A stretch of DNA of 64,000 nt from contig KV419418.1 in the NCBI GenBank assembly GCA_001630475.1, positions 284,193 through 348,192 on the forward strand. Reading direction: 5' to 3'. Below the pieces are notes generated by a model. The model saw only the letters and a program-made list of their open reading frames with translations. It did not search any database and was not told where the DNA came from. Positions 36,214-48,586 of the stretch are shown here, one piece after another (position 1 is the first letter of the stretch; each line of letters begins with the position of its first letter). Source of the DNA: Sistotremastrum niveocremeum HHB9708. Taxonomy: Eukaryota > Basidiomycota > Agaricomycetes > Sistotremastrales > Sistotremastraceae. A program made the translations under genes and the position numbers.

Positions 36214-37869
36214 AAAATGAGTTGGTCGATGGTCTCTGACGAGATGTGCAAGGCTGTCACTGCTTCGTCCAAGGTCTGGACAATGCCGGAACTTGTCACT
36301 CTCATAGTCCGAGGCACATGATGGACAGACTGGGCCAGGCTCTGTCGATTGAACAAAGTGGCATCCGAGGCAGCTCGTGCAAGGCTCTACTCTGGACACT
36401 ATTTTGGGGCAACTATTCGCCCCCTTTTATCAATATTAGCACCGATGGAACGAATTGGCGATTCTGGCTTTGTGAGTCACCTTGAGCACCACGAAAAATT
36501 AACTCATATTCACACAGATGTTCACCCGCCCCTTGGAGACGTCTGATTGGACGCGCTTCTTAGGGTATAGCAAGCACGTCATATATATGTACTTCTCAGA
36601 CGATCACATGATTGCCCCGAAACCTTCTGTGTGATGGATGCAACGCGCCCTCCCCAGGACATATTTCCCTCGTTGAGGGACTTTGCGGACATGAGGGTAT
36701 CACCTTGTTCAAATTACCTCCACAATATGACATTCCACAAGCGTCTTAGGGAGTTTCGTATCCGGAGCTGGATCGCCCCTCTCCGTTAACTGCAGACGCT
36801 GCGGAAGGCCGCAAACTCTCTCCGGAAATTAGAGTTGGGAACATACACGATGGTTCCAGATAAATTGACGATCGTTGAACTCCTCGCATTAATCCCAGAA
36901 CTACACTCAATCGACACACTCTCCCTTCCATCTCTGTTCGTGACTTCAGACGTCTTTGACGCGCTATCACGCTCGGTGTCTCTTCAAGAGTTTCACCTGC
37001 TTTGCAGCGAGTTTGACAGGAATCCTCCTCCGCCGGACAACTCGCTCCATTATGCCTTTCGGTTGCTTGCCGATGGTTTCAGCAAACTCTGTTCGCTCAC
37101 GATCGAGCATCGCTCTCCGAGGCCGCACAGTTTGTTGTTGGTGACAGGCATGAAGCCGAACATGACAAGACTGTCTGTGCAGTTTTCTTGCGCACCAGAC
37201 TTTACTGGCCTTAAGAAGTATCATGCTATCTTGAGCGGCGGATTCTCTTCCCTCACGGAGTTGTTCATTACTGTATCTCAATCCGCCGAGAAGCACGAGA
37301 TCTCGGACTCAGGCCATGCATTTGGGTTGCTCCAGCCTCTACTTGTTCTCGAGCACCTCGAGTATTTTTCGTTCAATTACAACGCTCCGGTATCTCTCAA
37401 GGATGAACACATTGAAAAAATGGCGCAAGCCTGGCCTCTGCTTCAATACTTCGTTTTCTGCAGCGACGTCTTTTACGATGTGCATCAAACAGAGCTTACG
37501 TTGGCGTGCTTGCTTTCGTTCGCGGAGCATTGCCCTCGCATCGACTTTCTCATGTTCGCTATCGACACAACTCTGGATCCTCCTCGCCAACCCACCGATG
37601 ACACTGTGTTCCCCCCTAACTTCAGCACCCTTACTGTGACCAACTCTCCAATCCTCGATATTACATCGGTCGCAACTTACATCGCTGATTTACTCCCTAT
37701 ATCAGTTCGGTTAGAATGCGCAGTGCATCTTGATTTTGAAGGACGTGACATTGACAGATCAGAACGGTGGGAGAGTGCGACACTCCTTGTAGATGCACTG
37801 CACCAGGCGAGCGCACGCAGTCTAAGGCGCTCCTTACGTGCTCCAGTATCCCTTACCGCGAAAGCCTAA
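36214..37869 (+). pseudogene. Decayed F-box/leucine-rich paralog
   Basis: Clear copy of the gene at 96-1765. It keeps KVWTMPELVTLIV, then LLSILAPM...SGF, an intron at the same place (GTGAGT at about 36471, CACACAG before ATGTTCACC), RPLETSDWTRFLGYSK, MDATRPPQDIFPSLRDF, and a long intact C-terminal part, 36835-37869 (IPELHSIDTLSLPS). The reading frame is broken. A deletion shifts frame after LIVRG near 36310, sequence is lost or shifted again after GYSKH near 36580, and an in-frame TAA replaces a Leu codon in APLR*LQ near 36788. An ATG at 36835 could still open a 344-residue product lacking the F-box, so a truncated gene is the alternative. Confidence 0.75.
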
Positions 37870-37907
37870 ATGTACGACAGATTCGTCTGGTTTAGTAACG
37901 TCGTTAG

Positions 37908-37946
37908 CCCTGTGTTTGAAATAAAGCCCTGTGTTTGAATAAAGAC
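37908..37946 (+). repeat. Short tandem duplication with two AATAAA signals
   Basis: The unit GCCCTGTGTTTGAA(A)TAAA occurs twice in a row just after the decayed F-box copy, so the poly(A)-like hexamer is doubled. Confidence 0.7.
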
Positions 37947-38137
37947 AGCACGACAAGGCGCAACGAGGATGATCTAATCACGAGTCAGAGTCTACTAAAG
38001 CTGTAATTCATGTCCGCTAACGCCGAGACCTCTCCTCAACTCCGCCACCACGACACCTCTGGGTTTCACAATGTCTCAAGGTTACCTCCATATCAAAGCG
38101 AATATTTTTGGCTTGTTGAGTGGTTCCTTAGCTTATT

Positions 38138-39084
38138 ATGCGTGTCATTCAAGGCCTTGCGTCTGATGCAGCGGCGGAACCTCTGCAAGCGTCCAAATCA
38201 GCCCAAAAATACCCGAGGAACACATCAGAAACTTACAGGGACCGAATGGAGTCGCTTGGTTGAAGCGATACATGCAACTTCTCAGCGACGACATCAAACA
38301 CAGTAGGAACTGGAAGTGTTTCGTCTGCGGTACGTACGCTGCACTCCCACCACCGGCGCTAACGCGCTGCTGTCTTTTTCATACGGGCTGAATCATCTTT
38401 CCGTTGCACAAGGGAATCCATCCCGAGGTGTGTTACCCTCAAGTAATTAGAATTGATTTTTCCTCACTAATGAATCTTGCCTACTGGAAGAAAATAACCT
38501 GAACGTGATGGCCTGGATCCATTTGTCGTCCCCTCAAGTTCTGATCTTCGTTCGTGCATTTTTATGACCTACTCGAGCCATCTCATTCGACCAGGTTCAC
38601 AACGCTTGCTCCATGACATCCCACAGATGCATGGATGTCATCGATGCCGAGGGTCGGGCCATGGCGAGAGAAGCGCATCACCCGTTTCAGCCTACGCCTC
38701 GCGTCCAACGACAACCTGGACCGCTTGCTGGATCATGTGCCAAATGTAAGAAGGACGAGACTGCCGCCGCGGACTCTGGAATCTTTCCATGCGACAAGTG
38801 CAAGCTCACGAGGTACGTCACTTCGTGTAAAAATGCACTGAAACACATGGAATCCTGTCTCTTCGCTTCGCTGTCACAGGTATTGCGGGTCAGTATTTTA
38901 CTTCTTACTCCAAATTTTGACACTAAATATTGAATTTTCTTATAGAACCGAGTGTCAAACAGAAGATTGGTCTCGTCATAAACTGGTGAATCATATACAT
39001 TCACATAGGCATATTCTATATCTGACATTCATCTTCAAGATTTGTGATGCTGTCAGAAGTGTAGCATGGCAGAACTTCGATTGA
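38138..39084 (+). CDS. MYND-type zinc-finger protein, multi-exon, integrity uncertain
   Basis: The 3' half is clear: exon 38595-38812 (SHRCMDVIDAEGRAMAREA, then CAKCKKDETAAADSGIFPCD), a 9-nt exon 38880-38888, and 38946-39084. Spliced, they make a textbook MYND finger: CAKCKK...FPCDKCKLTRYCGTECQTEDWSRHK. The 5' part, from an ATG at 38138, reads ASDAAAEPLQASKSAQKYP; a segment ending at 38329 then reads WLKRYMQLLSDDIKHSRNWK followed by CFVCG. These two lie in different frames with no obvious intron between them, so a frameshift, an unrecognised splice or decay is possible. The exons between 38330 and 38594 are unresolved. After the finger only about 35 residues remain. MYND fingers bind proline-rich partners; the role here is unknown. 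Confidence 0.55.
38880..38888 (+). other. 9-nt micro-exon of the MYND gene
   Basis: GTATTGCGG, flanked by ACAG and GTCAGT. It supplies the Tyr-Cys-Gly of the LTRYCGTEC part of the MYND finger, including a zinc-binding Cys. Confidence 0.75.
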
Positions 39085-39763
39085 CAACCTTCACTTCACG
39101 TATTCGTCCCAATTTCTCTTTTCTGACTCATTCAGATAATCTTCGTTGCCCAAAGTGATCGCCCAAACGACATGGTCTTATGATACGAATCTCGAAACTT
39201 AGTTGATCCTGCTGCTTCCAACATGTACTAGTATTAGTATGAAAATACGATAACCGCGCACAGTGCGATGATTCTCATCTGATTTTTCACTTATGATCCA
39301 GTCTCATATTCTCTTCCTTGGCTTGTCGCTGCTGACCTTGAATGTCCCATCTTGGCCTTGGACCATGGTGTGGGCTAAGAGATGGACGGCAGCATTTCTT
39401 TTCCGATAAGCCCGATGTGCCTGGTTCGGCGCGTCTTTCGGGTGGAGCCGAAAAATCCTTTGCTCGCGAGCCACTTGTGCAGGCTGCAAGGACGCGTCTT
39501 TCTTCACATATCCTTTCACATAACGCGCAACTAAGGTCTGCCACCCCAATGTTGAGCTCTTTCGTTCCCTCAACCAGCTCAACTCGTAGAATCAAGGAGG
39601 TCTCACTCTAATTTCCCGATTGGACGGGTGCAGCGCCTAAATCCAGGTGACAAGAGTGCGCATTTTCTCATTCCGTCATAGAGGCTCCTTTCGAAACTTC
39701 CATCTTGACAGCGTGAAGCGGCGATTCCACCTTCCTTGAACACAGCTCACCAGCCTACGTATC
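39085..39763. other. Intergenic, overlapping short frames only
   Basis: Two overlapping minus-strand frames and one plus-strand frame near 39290-39610 mirror each other. None has a domain or splice support. Confidence 0.45.
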
Positions 39764-40429
39764 ATGGTCAAAGCCGAGGACAATATTTGCCCGGTCGCGC
39801 CGAGTCCTAGCGAGTCTGCAGCATCAGAACTCGATCCATCAGCAGAAGCTTCAGAAGATGTCATTGTAGCGGTTTCCGCAGAAGATATGAGCGACATCGT
39901 GACTGGCAGAAGAAAATACGAGTTCATGTTGACGAATCAGCCACAAAGCTTCGTACGCGTCTGGTACTATGTACGCAGTCCTGTCAAATCTCTGAAGTAT
40001 TGGGCCGAGGTCGGACCGGCCAGACTTCGAGGAGATGGACGATCACCTTTGATTGACGATGGACTCCTCGCCGAAGAATTCAATACCTCGGGGGCGCCAA
40101 TCTTTAACTCGGCTTACCGGATCCTGAGTGTTTGGGAGCTGACGGAGCCCATCGCGTTTGCTGCCCTCCGAAAGAGGTTTTCAGTCTCTCTACAAAAGGG
40201 TCAGGGCGTCTTTCGAGCATTGCCCAAAAAGCTGCATGGCTTCGTTGTTCCCTATGATCAAATCCTGGTTCAGATAAACATACGAGAAGAAATTATCTGG
40301 AGGATGACAGAAGAGGAAAAAAGGATCCTTTATCGTATTACAGACCGACGTCAACCTTATTGTGAGGAAACAATTATGCTGTCACTGTCTCTCTCATATC
40401 GTTTCATAGGTCCTCCAATGCCCGGCTAG
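39764..40429 (+). CDS. PUA/ASCH-like domain protein, 221 aa
   Basis: A clean single-exon frame. Residues about 40-75 read EDMSDIVTGRRKYEFMLTNQ and VRVWYYVRSPVKSLKYWAEV. This matches the ASCH/EVE-type PUA-like pattern: a short helix, (G)xKxYEFR-like, then a strand with an aromatic pair and a turn of the xaPvxxi type. The second half contains WELTEPIAFAALRKRF and a Gln-Gly-hydrophobic segment (HGFVVPYDQILVQI). The N-terminal 38 residues are acidic/Ser-rich and probably disordered. ASCH and related PUA-like folds bind RNA or modified bases. Here the usual Arg after YEF is replaced (YEFM), so binding could differ. The assignment is by pattern only. Confidence 0.55.
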   Translation: MVKAEDNICPVAPSPSESAASELDPSAEASEDVIVAVSAEDMSDIVTGRRKYEFMLTNQPQSFVRVWYYVRSPVKSLKYWAEVGPARLRGDGRSPLIDDGLLAEEFNTSGAPIFNSAYRILSVWELTEPIAFAALRKRFSVSLQKGQGVFRALPKKLHGFVVPYDQILVQINIREEIIWRMTEEEKRILYRITDRRQPYCEETIMLSLSLSYRFIGPPMPG

Positions 40430-41041
40430 TACGCGGACCGTCAAGAATCTCCTTCCACATGTATCACGAGACCCAGTCTCATTTCCAACTCTACATATTA
40501 TCCCTCTAATCATCTTTCATTCTTTCATTTCGACCACAAAGACAGCTACAGACGGCAAACAATAATTTAATTCTTGTTTATTCTCGAGCATTCAACCTTA
40601 TTCTACAGTTTATCAATTGCATAACGGAAGCATGTCACAGCACTTGTGGATTTGTACATAATTTTGTAAACTGTCCTGTTGACCTCCTTCTTGTATTACC
40701 CTCCTTCTCTTCCGTCGAATGTCCAACGTCCCAGATCAGCGGTGATATATTCTAGTATCGGCATAGGAGCACTGTGTCTCCGAATTTTCCCGATGATTGA
40801 TCTAGAGTGTTCCTCTTTCAATATCAGCATTCTTGAATGGTTCACGACGTCTCCTTTGCCCAAGCATTGGGATTTTCTCTTAGCACCAGCTCTACAGAGT
40901 CAGAAAAAAAATGCGTGAGAAAATCATTTACTAGGATTCGAAAGAGGATCGGGAATCGGATGAACAAGTCTGTCGCGTGCCTATCTATATATCCAGTGCC
41001 TTTCCGATAACTCTTGGAACAACGTTGTATCAAGTTCAAAA
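40430..41041. other. Intergenic, FUR1 promoter region
   Basis: AT-rich spacer between tandem plus-strand genes. No supported gene seen; CTATATATCC at about 40984-40993 may be a TATA-like element for FUR1. Confidence 0.5.
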
Positions 41042-42124
41042 ATGACTACTTTACCACCAACATCTCAAACCTCGCCGGCTACCCTCCCACCCTCTGTATT
41101 CACGCTCCCGCAAACTGCTCAGCTGGAGGCACTGTATACGATCATCCGCGATAAAGACACCAACAGGGGCGACTTTATCTTCTACACTGATCGTATCATT
41201 CGATTGCTCGTGGAAGAAGGGCTTAATCACCTCCCTGTGATACCTAAAACGGTGGAAACACCCACTGGTGCTACGTATGAAGGAGTCGGCTTTGAAGGGA
41301 AGATTTGTGGTGTCTCAATTTTGAGAGCTGGGGAGGTGCGTGGATATGAATGACCTGTAGTGTCTCCGCAGAATGAAGTGACTGATCCTTATGGTTTTTT
41401 TCTAATAATAGGCGATGGAGGCGGGGCTGAGGGAGGTATGTCGTAGTGTGAGAATTGGGAAGATCTTGATTCAGCGGGTGAGTGATTCCCAGTAGATCAG
41501 GGGCCTGTCACTGAGATCATTTGTAGGACGAAGAGACGGCCAAACCAAAACTCTTCTACTCCAAAGTAAGCAGTGACATTGCCGTCCTTATCGACATGCG
41601 TACGAAAAACGTGTCTGCAGCTCCCGGAAGATATTGCGTCTCGCTACTGTCTCTTACTGGATCCCATGCTGGGTGATTCACGTTTTGCGTGAACACATTC
41701 ATGTTTCTTATTCTGTCTGAAGCCACGGGAGGGTCTGCAATGAAAGCAGTTGAAGTTCTCCTGGAGCACGGCGTTCCGGAGAACCGGATCATCTTTATTA
41801 ACTTGGTATGCCTGCTATATTATGGTCAGCTCAAAAGGGGCCTGATCATTGCCGTCATTTATAGATCGCTTCTCCTGAGGGTCTCAATACGTTTTGTTCA
41901 AAATATCCTCAACTCCGAGTCGTGCGTAGAATTAAAGATGTGCCTGTCGCGACAACTGACACTAACTACGTGTGTATAAAGATCACTGGATGGATTGACA
42001 AAGGTCTCAATGAAAAGGCCTACATCATCCCGGGCCTGGGAGATTTCGGTGAACGACGGTACGAGCGCTTATTGATTATCCAATCCGACTTGTGTTGATC
42101 TTGGGTTGCAGATATTGCATATAG
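41042..42124 (+). CDS. FUR1: Uracil phosphoribosyltransferase
   Basis: Eight exons: 41042-41335, 41412-41477, 41527-41565, 41621-41672, 41723-41805, 41865-41921, 41982-42058 and 42112-42124. They give 226 residues. It salvages uracil with PRPP to form UMP and also activates 5-fluorouracil. Diagnostic segments are LYTIIRDKDTNRGDFIFYTD, GVSILRAGEAMEAGLR, the PRPP loop LLLDPMLATGGSAMKAV (near 145-160), IFINLIASPEGL, and WIDKGLNEKAYIIPGLGDFG. It ends ERRYCI; many homologs end near DRYFGT. The last exon encodes only four residues. All introns are 49-76 nt and GT-AG. The junction RV/ITGWIDKG uses donor GTGCGT at 41922. Confidence 0.95.
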
Positions 42125-42903
42125 CGCTGGTTCATCAATTTAATCTTCATTCGGGAAAAGAAACAAAGAACAATTCACTCTCACATCTGATCTAGCATTA
42201 CATTCATCCATTTATGCAATATCTCTCTTCATCCTCACAGTGCTCTCAGCTTTTGCAACGTGATCGCGATCCAGCAATCGTGAATTCAGCAATTTTGCCA
42301 AGCTTCTACTTTCTCCTCCAAGCCTTCGAAAAGCACTCGCGCACCGATCTTCTATGCTGCAAATGGCTCAGGAAATCGATCGAAGTGTCTATGCATGACC
42401 AACGATGACATTTATCCGGGAATACGACGTGCTAGCCTAGTCTAGCAACTAACATGATTGTGCATGAGAAACCTGGACTAGCCAAGTAATGTGTTACTAG
42501 CTAATGATGCAGGCAAGCCTGCAAGATCAAAGCACCCACATGGGATGCAGATGAGCGTAGCAGGAGGGAAATATGAGTGAGGGGCGAGAAATAACGACAG
42601 TGAAATGAAAGGAACGAAAAAGAAAAGATTGAGATTGAGAGAGATTGACTGATCACTGATGTAAGACGAAAACCAAAAGCTCGGGATGACGTGACGCAAC
42701 GACGCTCAAGTCGCGGCCAGTAGGTATGTTGAAGAAACCGAGAGAGAGCAGAGAAATCGAGAGTGAAACTGGAAGCAAGGGTATGGCAGCGCTATATGGC
42801 ATACCGGTGCCACAAGCGCTCTGTACGGGGAAAAGATCGATGCGGACATACTCGGCAATGCGCGGCATTGCATGCCCGGATAATGAGGAATGGAATGGTT
42901 AGA
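42125..42903. other. Intergenic, convergent 3' region
   Basis: Purine-rich on the plus strand toward 42800 (GAGAGA runs). No gene supported. Confidence 0.55.
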
Positions 42904-45279
42904 CTAGAATTGTCGACCATAGAACTTGGAAGCCGCACTCGCATGGCGACGATAAGCTTTCATCGGGGTAGGCGTGGCAGCCTTGCTGCTCGTGGTTGTG
43001 GTGACTGAACTGGAGGTAGGGACGGGACACATGTAGACTTGCTGAACGACGGTGGTGGTGTATACTTCGATCTCTTCTTGGCCAGAGGAGCCGCTGGGGG
43101 GAGGCGTAGAAGTCGTGCTGTGAGATGAGGAAGTGGAGGTGGAGGTAGAGACGGTCGCCTTCACGGACGAGGAGGTCGTCGGGTGAGACGACGAAGACGA
43201 AGACGTATTTCCTGTGCCCAAATTAACCTTGGACGAAGACGTGGTGGTCTTCACCGAGGAGATTGTCTTCGAAGAAGTGGAGGTAGGTGAAGAGGTCGAA
43301 GTGGTCTTGGTCGACGCAGAGACAATCACAGGCGAAGAGACTGGGGGAGGCGGGGCAACTGCAGCTCCGCCAACGGTGGCTGAGCGAGTGCAGGATTGTG
43401 TAATGTTCACAGCGCCGCCGAGTGTGTCTATCAAGCTCAGTCAGTTGATGTGATAGCCGAAACTTTACGGAGGACATACAGAATGATAGTCCGTCAGGGC
43501 CTCCACACAGCTCATTCGGGGCACCCGTACAAGCCATTGAACAACGACCGTCATCAGTCTCTCCACGACCGCTACCAGACAACGAGTTGGCACCGTAGCC
43601 TACATTCATCGTCAGTGCCACACTCTCCAATAGAAAATAGGAAGACATACATTCACCGCCGTACTCAAGACCACAATACTTATATCCCGCGCTCTTGCAC
43701 AGCGCCAAACAGGACTCAACGTTCTTGGTTGCAGGCTGGAGAGTGTTCGAGAGAGTACGAGGAGAGCCGTCGACGTAGCAGCCGGTATAACCGTATCCGC
43801 TGGCCGATGGTACGATCGCGGCGCCTCCGCTGAGTGTGCACGCTCCGGGAGGCGGGGATGAGCCTGTGTACGCAGTGGGTGGCGACAAGATAGCGGGAGG
43901 AGCGGCAGTGGACGGGGGAGGAGTGCCAGCGGTGTAGGTCACTGGGTTGTTACCGGGCAATTTAGGAAGTGTCCCGAGCACTGCGAAGAAGTATTAGAAA
44001 GAATATGCATCGTGTGAAACACAGATACCTACCAACTTCATCGACCTGGGGGGTGATGTGGCATTGGGTCTTCTGATCAAAGTCAAAGATGCCAGCGTCG
44101 ACGCAGCAAGTAGGGTCTCCATAAGGATTACAGTGGCAGTTATCGACAGCTTTCTGGAGAGTTGGGATGTCCCATCCGTTGTAGAAGTCGGCGTGGTAAC
44201 TGTACCCAGTCGGATCGCCGTTTGCGTATACAAAAGGTTGGGATGGGTTCATGGCTTGGCTGCGGACAGAGTCGAAGTCGTTGGATGCCCAGTAAACCTA
44301 GGAGCACGTCAGAGCCCATCTGGGAGTGAGTTAGATAAAACGTTACCTCCATGAAAACACGGGGAAGAGTGATCGGGAAAGCGCCACCACAAGTTCCAGA
44401 GTCAGGACCGCCGGAAGGGAAAGAGACGTGCGATTTATGATCCGGGGAGTCGACGTTCTGAGCGAACAGAACGGTGAGTATAAATGCGTTCAGAATACGC
44501 TTCCAGCCGTACCTTGCCATCCCAGCACATCGGGAAATTCTGAAGACCCCTTAGCTCAAGTCCTCGTGCACAAAAAAAGTCATATCACTTACAATCTGGG
44601 CACGAACACCACCTACAGCCATAGCTTGTCAGATAAGAAGCAATGAGATCTGTCGAACTACTCACTAGGGCACTCCTGGGCAGGGAGCTGGTTGAATCGA
44701 GTCGAAGTTCCGTCGAAGTTCAAACATAAAAAGGTGACGGCCTGCTGGGCGTACGACGATGCATTGTAAGTCCTCAAAGAAGGGTCGCCGGTGATCATGC
44801 GGAAGTTCTCCGGGAAGGCCGTTGTGGTTCCAGGCGTATCGCTGAACAGATAGTACACAACTGCACCACCAGACAAGCTGCTAAAGCTTCCGTTCTTCCA
44901 CTGGAAGTAGAGATGAGGGAACCAGTAGTTGCTGTGGTCTTGAGGGATGGGAACAGAAGTACATTTGCTGGCCCGGAGTTGAGCGGACGTCACGTTGAAG
45001 CCGAAATTGCTACCGCCAAAGACTGCGGCGAATGGTTAATTGGGACGTCTCTCACTTCAGAAACAACGCACTGGTGTGGGCATGCGAGGAAACTTGATTG
45101 GGGGAAACGATCGGATCCATTCGCTCGGAAGCTATGAAGTTATCTAGACGAAAAAAATCAGCATCCGACGGGATCACAAACAGAAATCAGTGAAGCTCAC
45201 TAATGCCCATGAGCCAGTATGCGTGTGTTGTACTGGCTGCCATAAGCGCTATAAGCGCAGAGGACAAAGATGAAAACAT
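42904..45279 (-). CDS. Secreted DUF1996 + WSC domain protein
   Basis: The start at 45279 opens a signal peptide (MFSSLSSALIALMAASTTHA). Exon 1 ends at 45201 and the next exon gives MDPIVSPNQVSSHAHT then GGSNFGFNVTSA, the hallmark DUF1996 opening. Further DUF1996 blocks are NYWFPHLYFQWKNGSF, INFPMCWDGKNVDSPDHKSH and ITLPRVFMEV. A WSC domain follows (GYGYTGCYVDGSPRTL, NVESCLALCKSAGYKYCGLE, CSMACTGAPNELCGG). The C-terminal ~150 residues are Ser/Thr/Val-rich, typical of O-glycosylated wall stalks. There is no clear GPI signal or membrane segment; the product ends KFYGRQF. It is probably a secreted wall-bound protein that may bind glycans. Seven or more short introns interrupt it. TATATAAG lies about 100 nt upstream. 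Confidence 0.87.
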
Positions 45280-46352
45280 AGTGGCGAGCGATAATGGGAG
45301 GAGGGGACAAAGGAATGAAAGGAAGGGGAAGAAAAGAAAGAGGAAAATAAAAGTTGGGGATCATACCGCATGCCCGTTGATCTTATATAGGATTTTGAGG
45401 ATAGAAACCGGGAGAACGTTGGGATATGGATCTTGTTACAAGGGGTAAAAGTAATATAGCGTGTTCATAGTCGTTACTATGATCGGACCGGGTAACCATA
45501 ATTGGCCGACGATCCTGCGATCAGCTTCAGGCACGCATCGAGTGAGTGTAAATGAACCAGCCAGTGACCGAAGGTTAACTTGATTGGGCCATGAGATAAA
45601 GGCTCAAAAATGAGATTTAAGCGCATGAACTTCTCAACTGCAGGAGGAGGCGGAATCAAATCGGACGGTCGTGCAAACATGATCACAAGGAATTGCCCAA
45701 TCAAGATCATGGCAAGCGAATTCATGGAATATTCGGGTTTCATAGACCGCTTGGAACATTGCTACGAATAAGCCTTGTCATCAAAAAGGCTGCCGACAGA
45801 ACACACGTTCGGCCCCGTATGCAGAGTCGATCTCATCCCCGAAACTTCTTTCTTTGAATTGAAAGCCAAATTGCGGAACGACAACGAAAGTGCCAAGATT
45901 CTCATGGTCTCCAGGCAGCTCTCCAGGCATCTGGTAGCTTTCTCAAGCGCTAGGCACACACAAGCTTGCGAGATGGTCTCGCTCGGCTTTATGAAAAAGA
46001 CGATATTCCCATGGTGACCAGCCTTGCGCATGGGGTATGGAAGGGATAAGCCGTTTTCCCATGAAATGAGACATCACAGTGAGATTGCAGAGTAAGACTC
46101 TTCTTATGTATATATGGGCGAGTGTTGTAATCAGGCTCAGTAATTGCCGACTGGAGAAAGATTAGGAAGCAGGGTTAGGGTAAATACAAAGTTGCTCGAG
46201 CCTGCCCTAAACAGTCGCTTTAAACTCCGCGCAGCATCAGCTCGCATCAGGTACCGCACAGCCGCCTGATCCAAACCCTCTTACGACCTTCAACTACAAG
46301 TCTCGTTTCTCTTTCTTTACCTATACCACCCTTGTTTCTAGATTGAACAAAA
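45280..46352. other. Intergenic, divergent DUF1996-WSC and actin promoters
   Basis: TATATAAG on the minus strand at 45382-45389 serves the wall protein. The 100 nt before actin are pyrimidine-rich (TCTCGTTTCTCTTTCTTTACC), common upstream of highly expressed fungal genes. No further gene supported. Confidence 0.55.
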
Positions 46353-48022
<1,670 letters not shown>

Positions 48023-48586
48023 GTCACGCAGTCGTAGAAATAGTACGACCGTAGTAGACGTTGAATTTGATAGGAAACGATTGCTGGATTTATACTCTAC
48101 TTTCTGTCTTAAGCTGTGCTCGTCTCTTAGGAATATTCAAATAATTGGATGTAGTGTCAAATGTGTTCCAACGAGTCTTCAAGAGCGTGATAGGATCGAC
48201 ACGTACCTCTAAGCATCGCTACAATGCACAAGAATGGAGGTCGAAAAATCGAATACGACTGAATTTGTTGCGTGTTCGATCGAGGTACTGGTGACGAGTT
48301 GCCTTCTTGTGGTCGGGATTAAATACTTCACGCCCTGAGTGCAAGGGTCAAGGATATGGAGATACTAGTTGCATCATGAAAGGGATGCTGAAGATGGGGA
48401 CCGGTACTGATCCACCGTCCATTGCTTTTTTGCATCATGGGCGATAATGAATAGAGCCTCGTCAAGGGCGGTGAATTATATGCAAGATAGCGACATGCAG
48501 ATGAGATAATATCATTCTAGGTTTGAAACAAAGCATCTAGGAAAGCGTCAGATAATGACCGGAGAGAAGATCAGAACTAGTGACCT
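48023..48586. other. Intergenic, convergent 3' region
   Basis: 3' region of actin and of the opposing TSR2 gene. No gene seen. Confidence 0.6.

Noticed and set aside
39287-39611. Three overlapping frames on both strands as a small gene
   Set aside because: They are mutual shadows with no domain, splice or promoter evidence.
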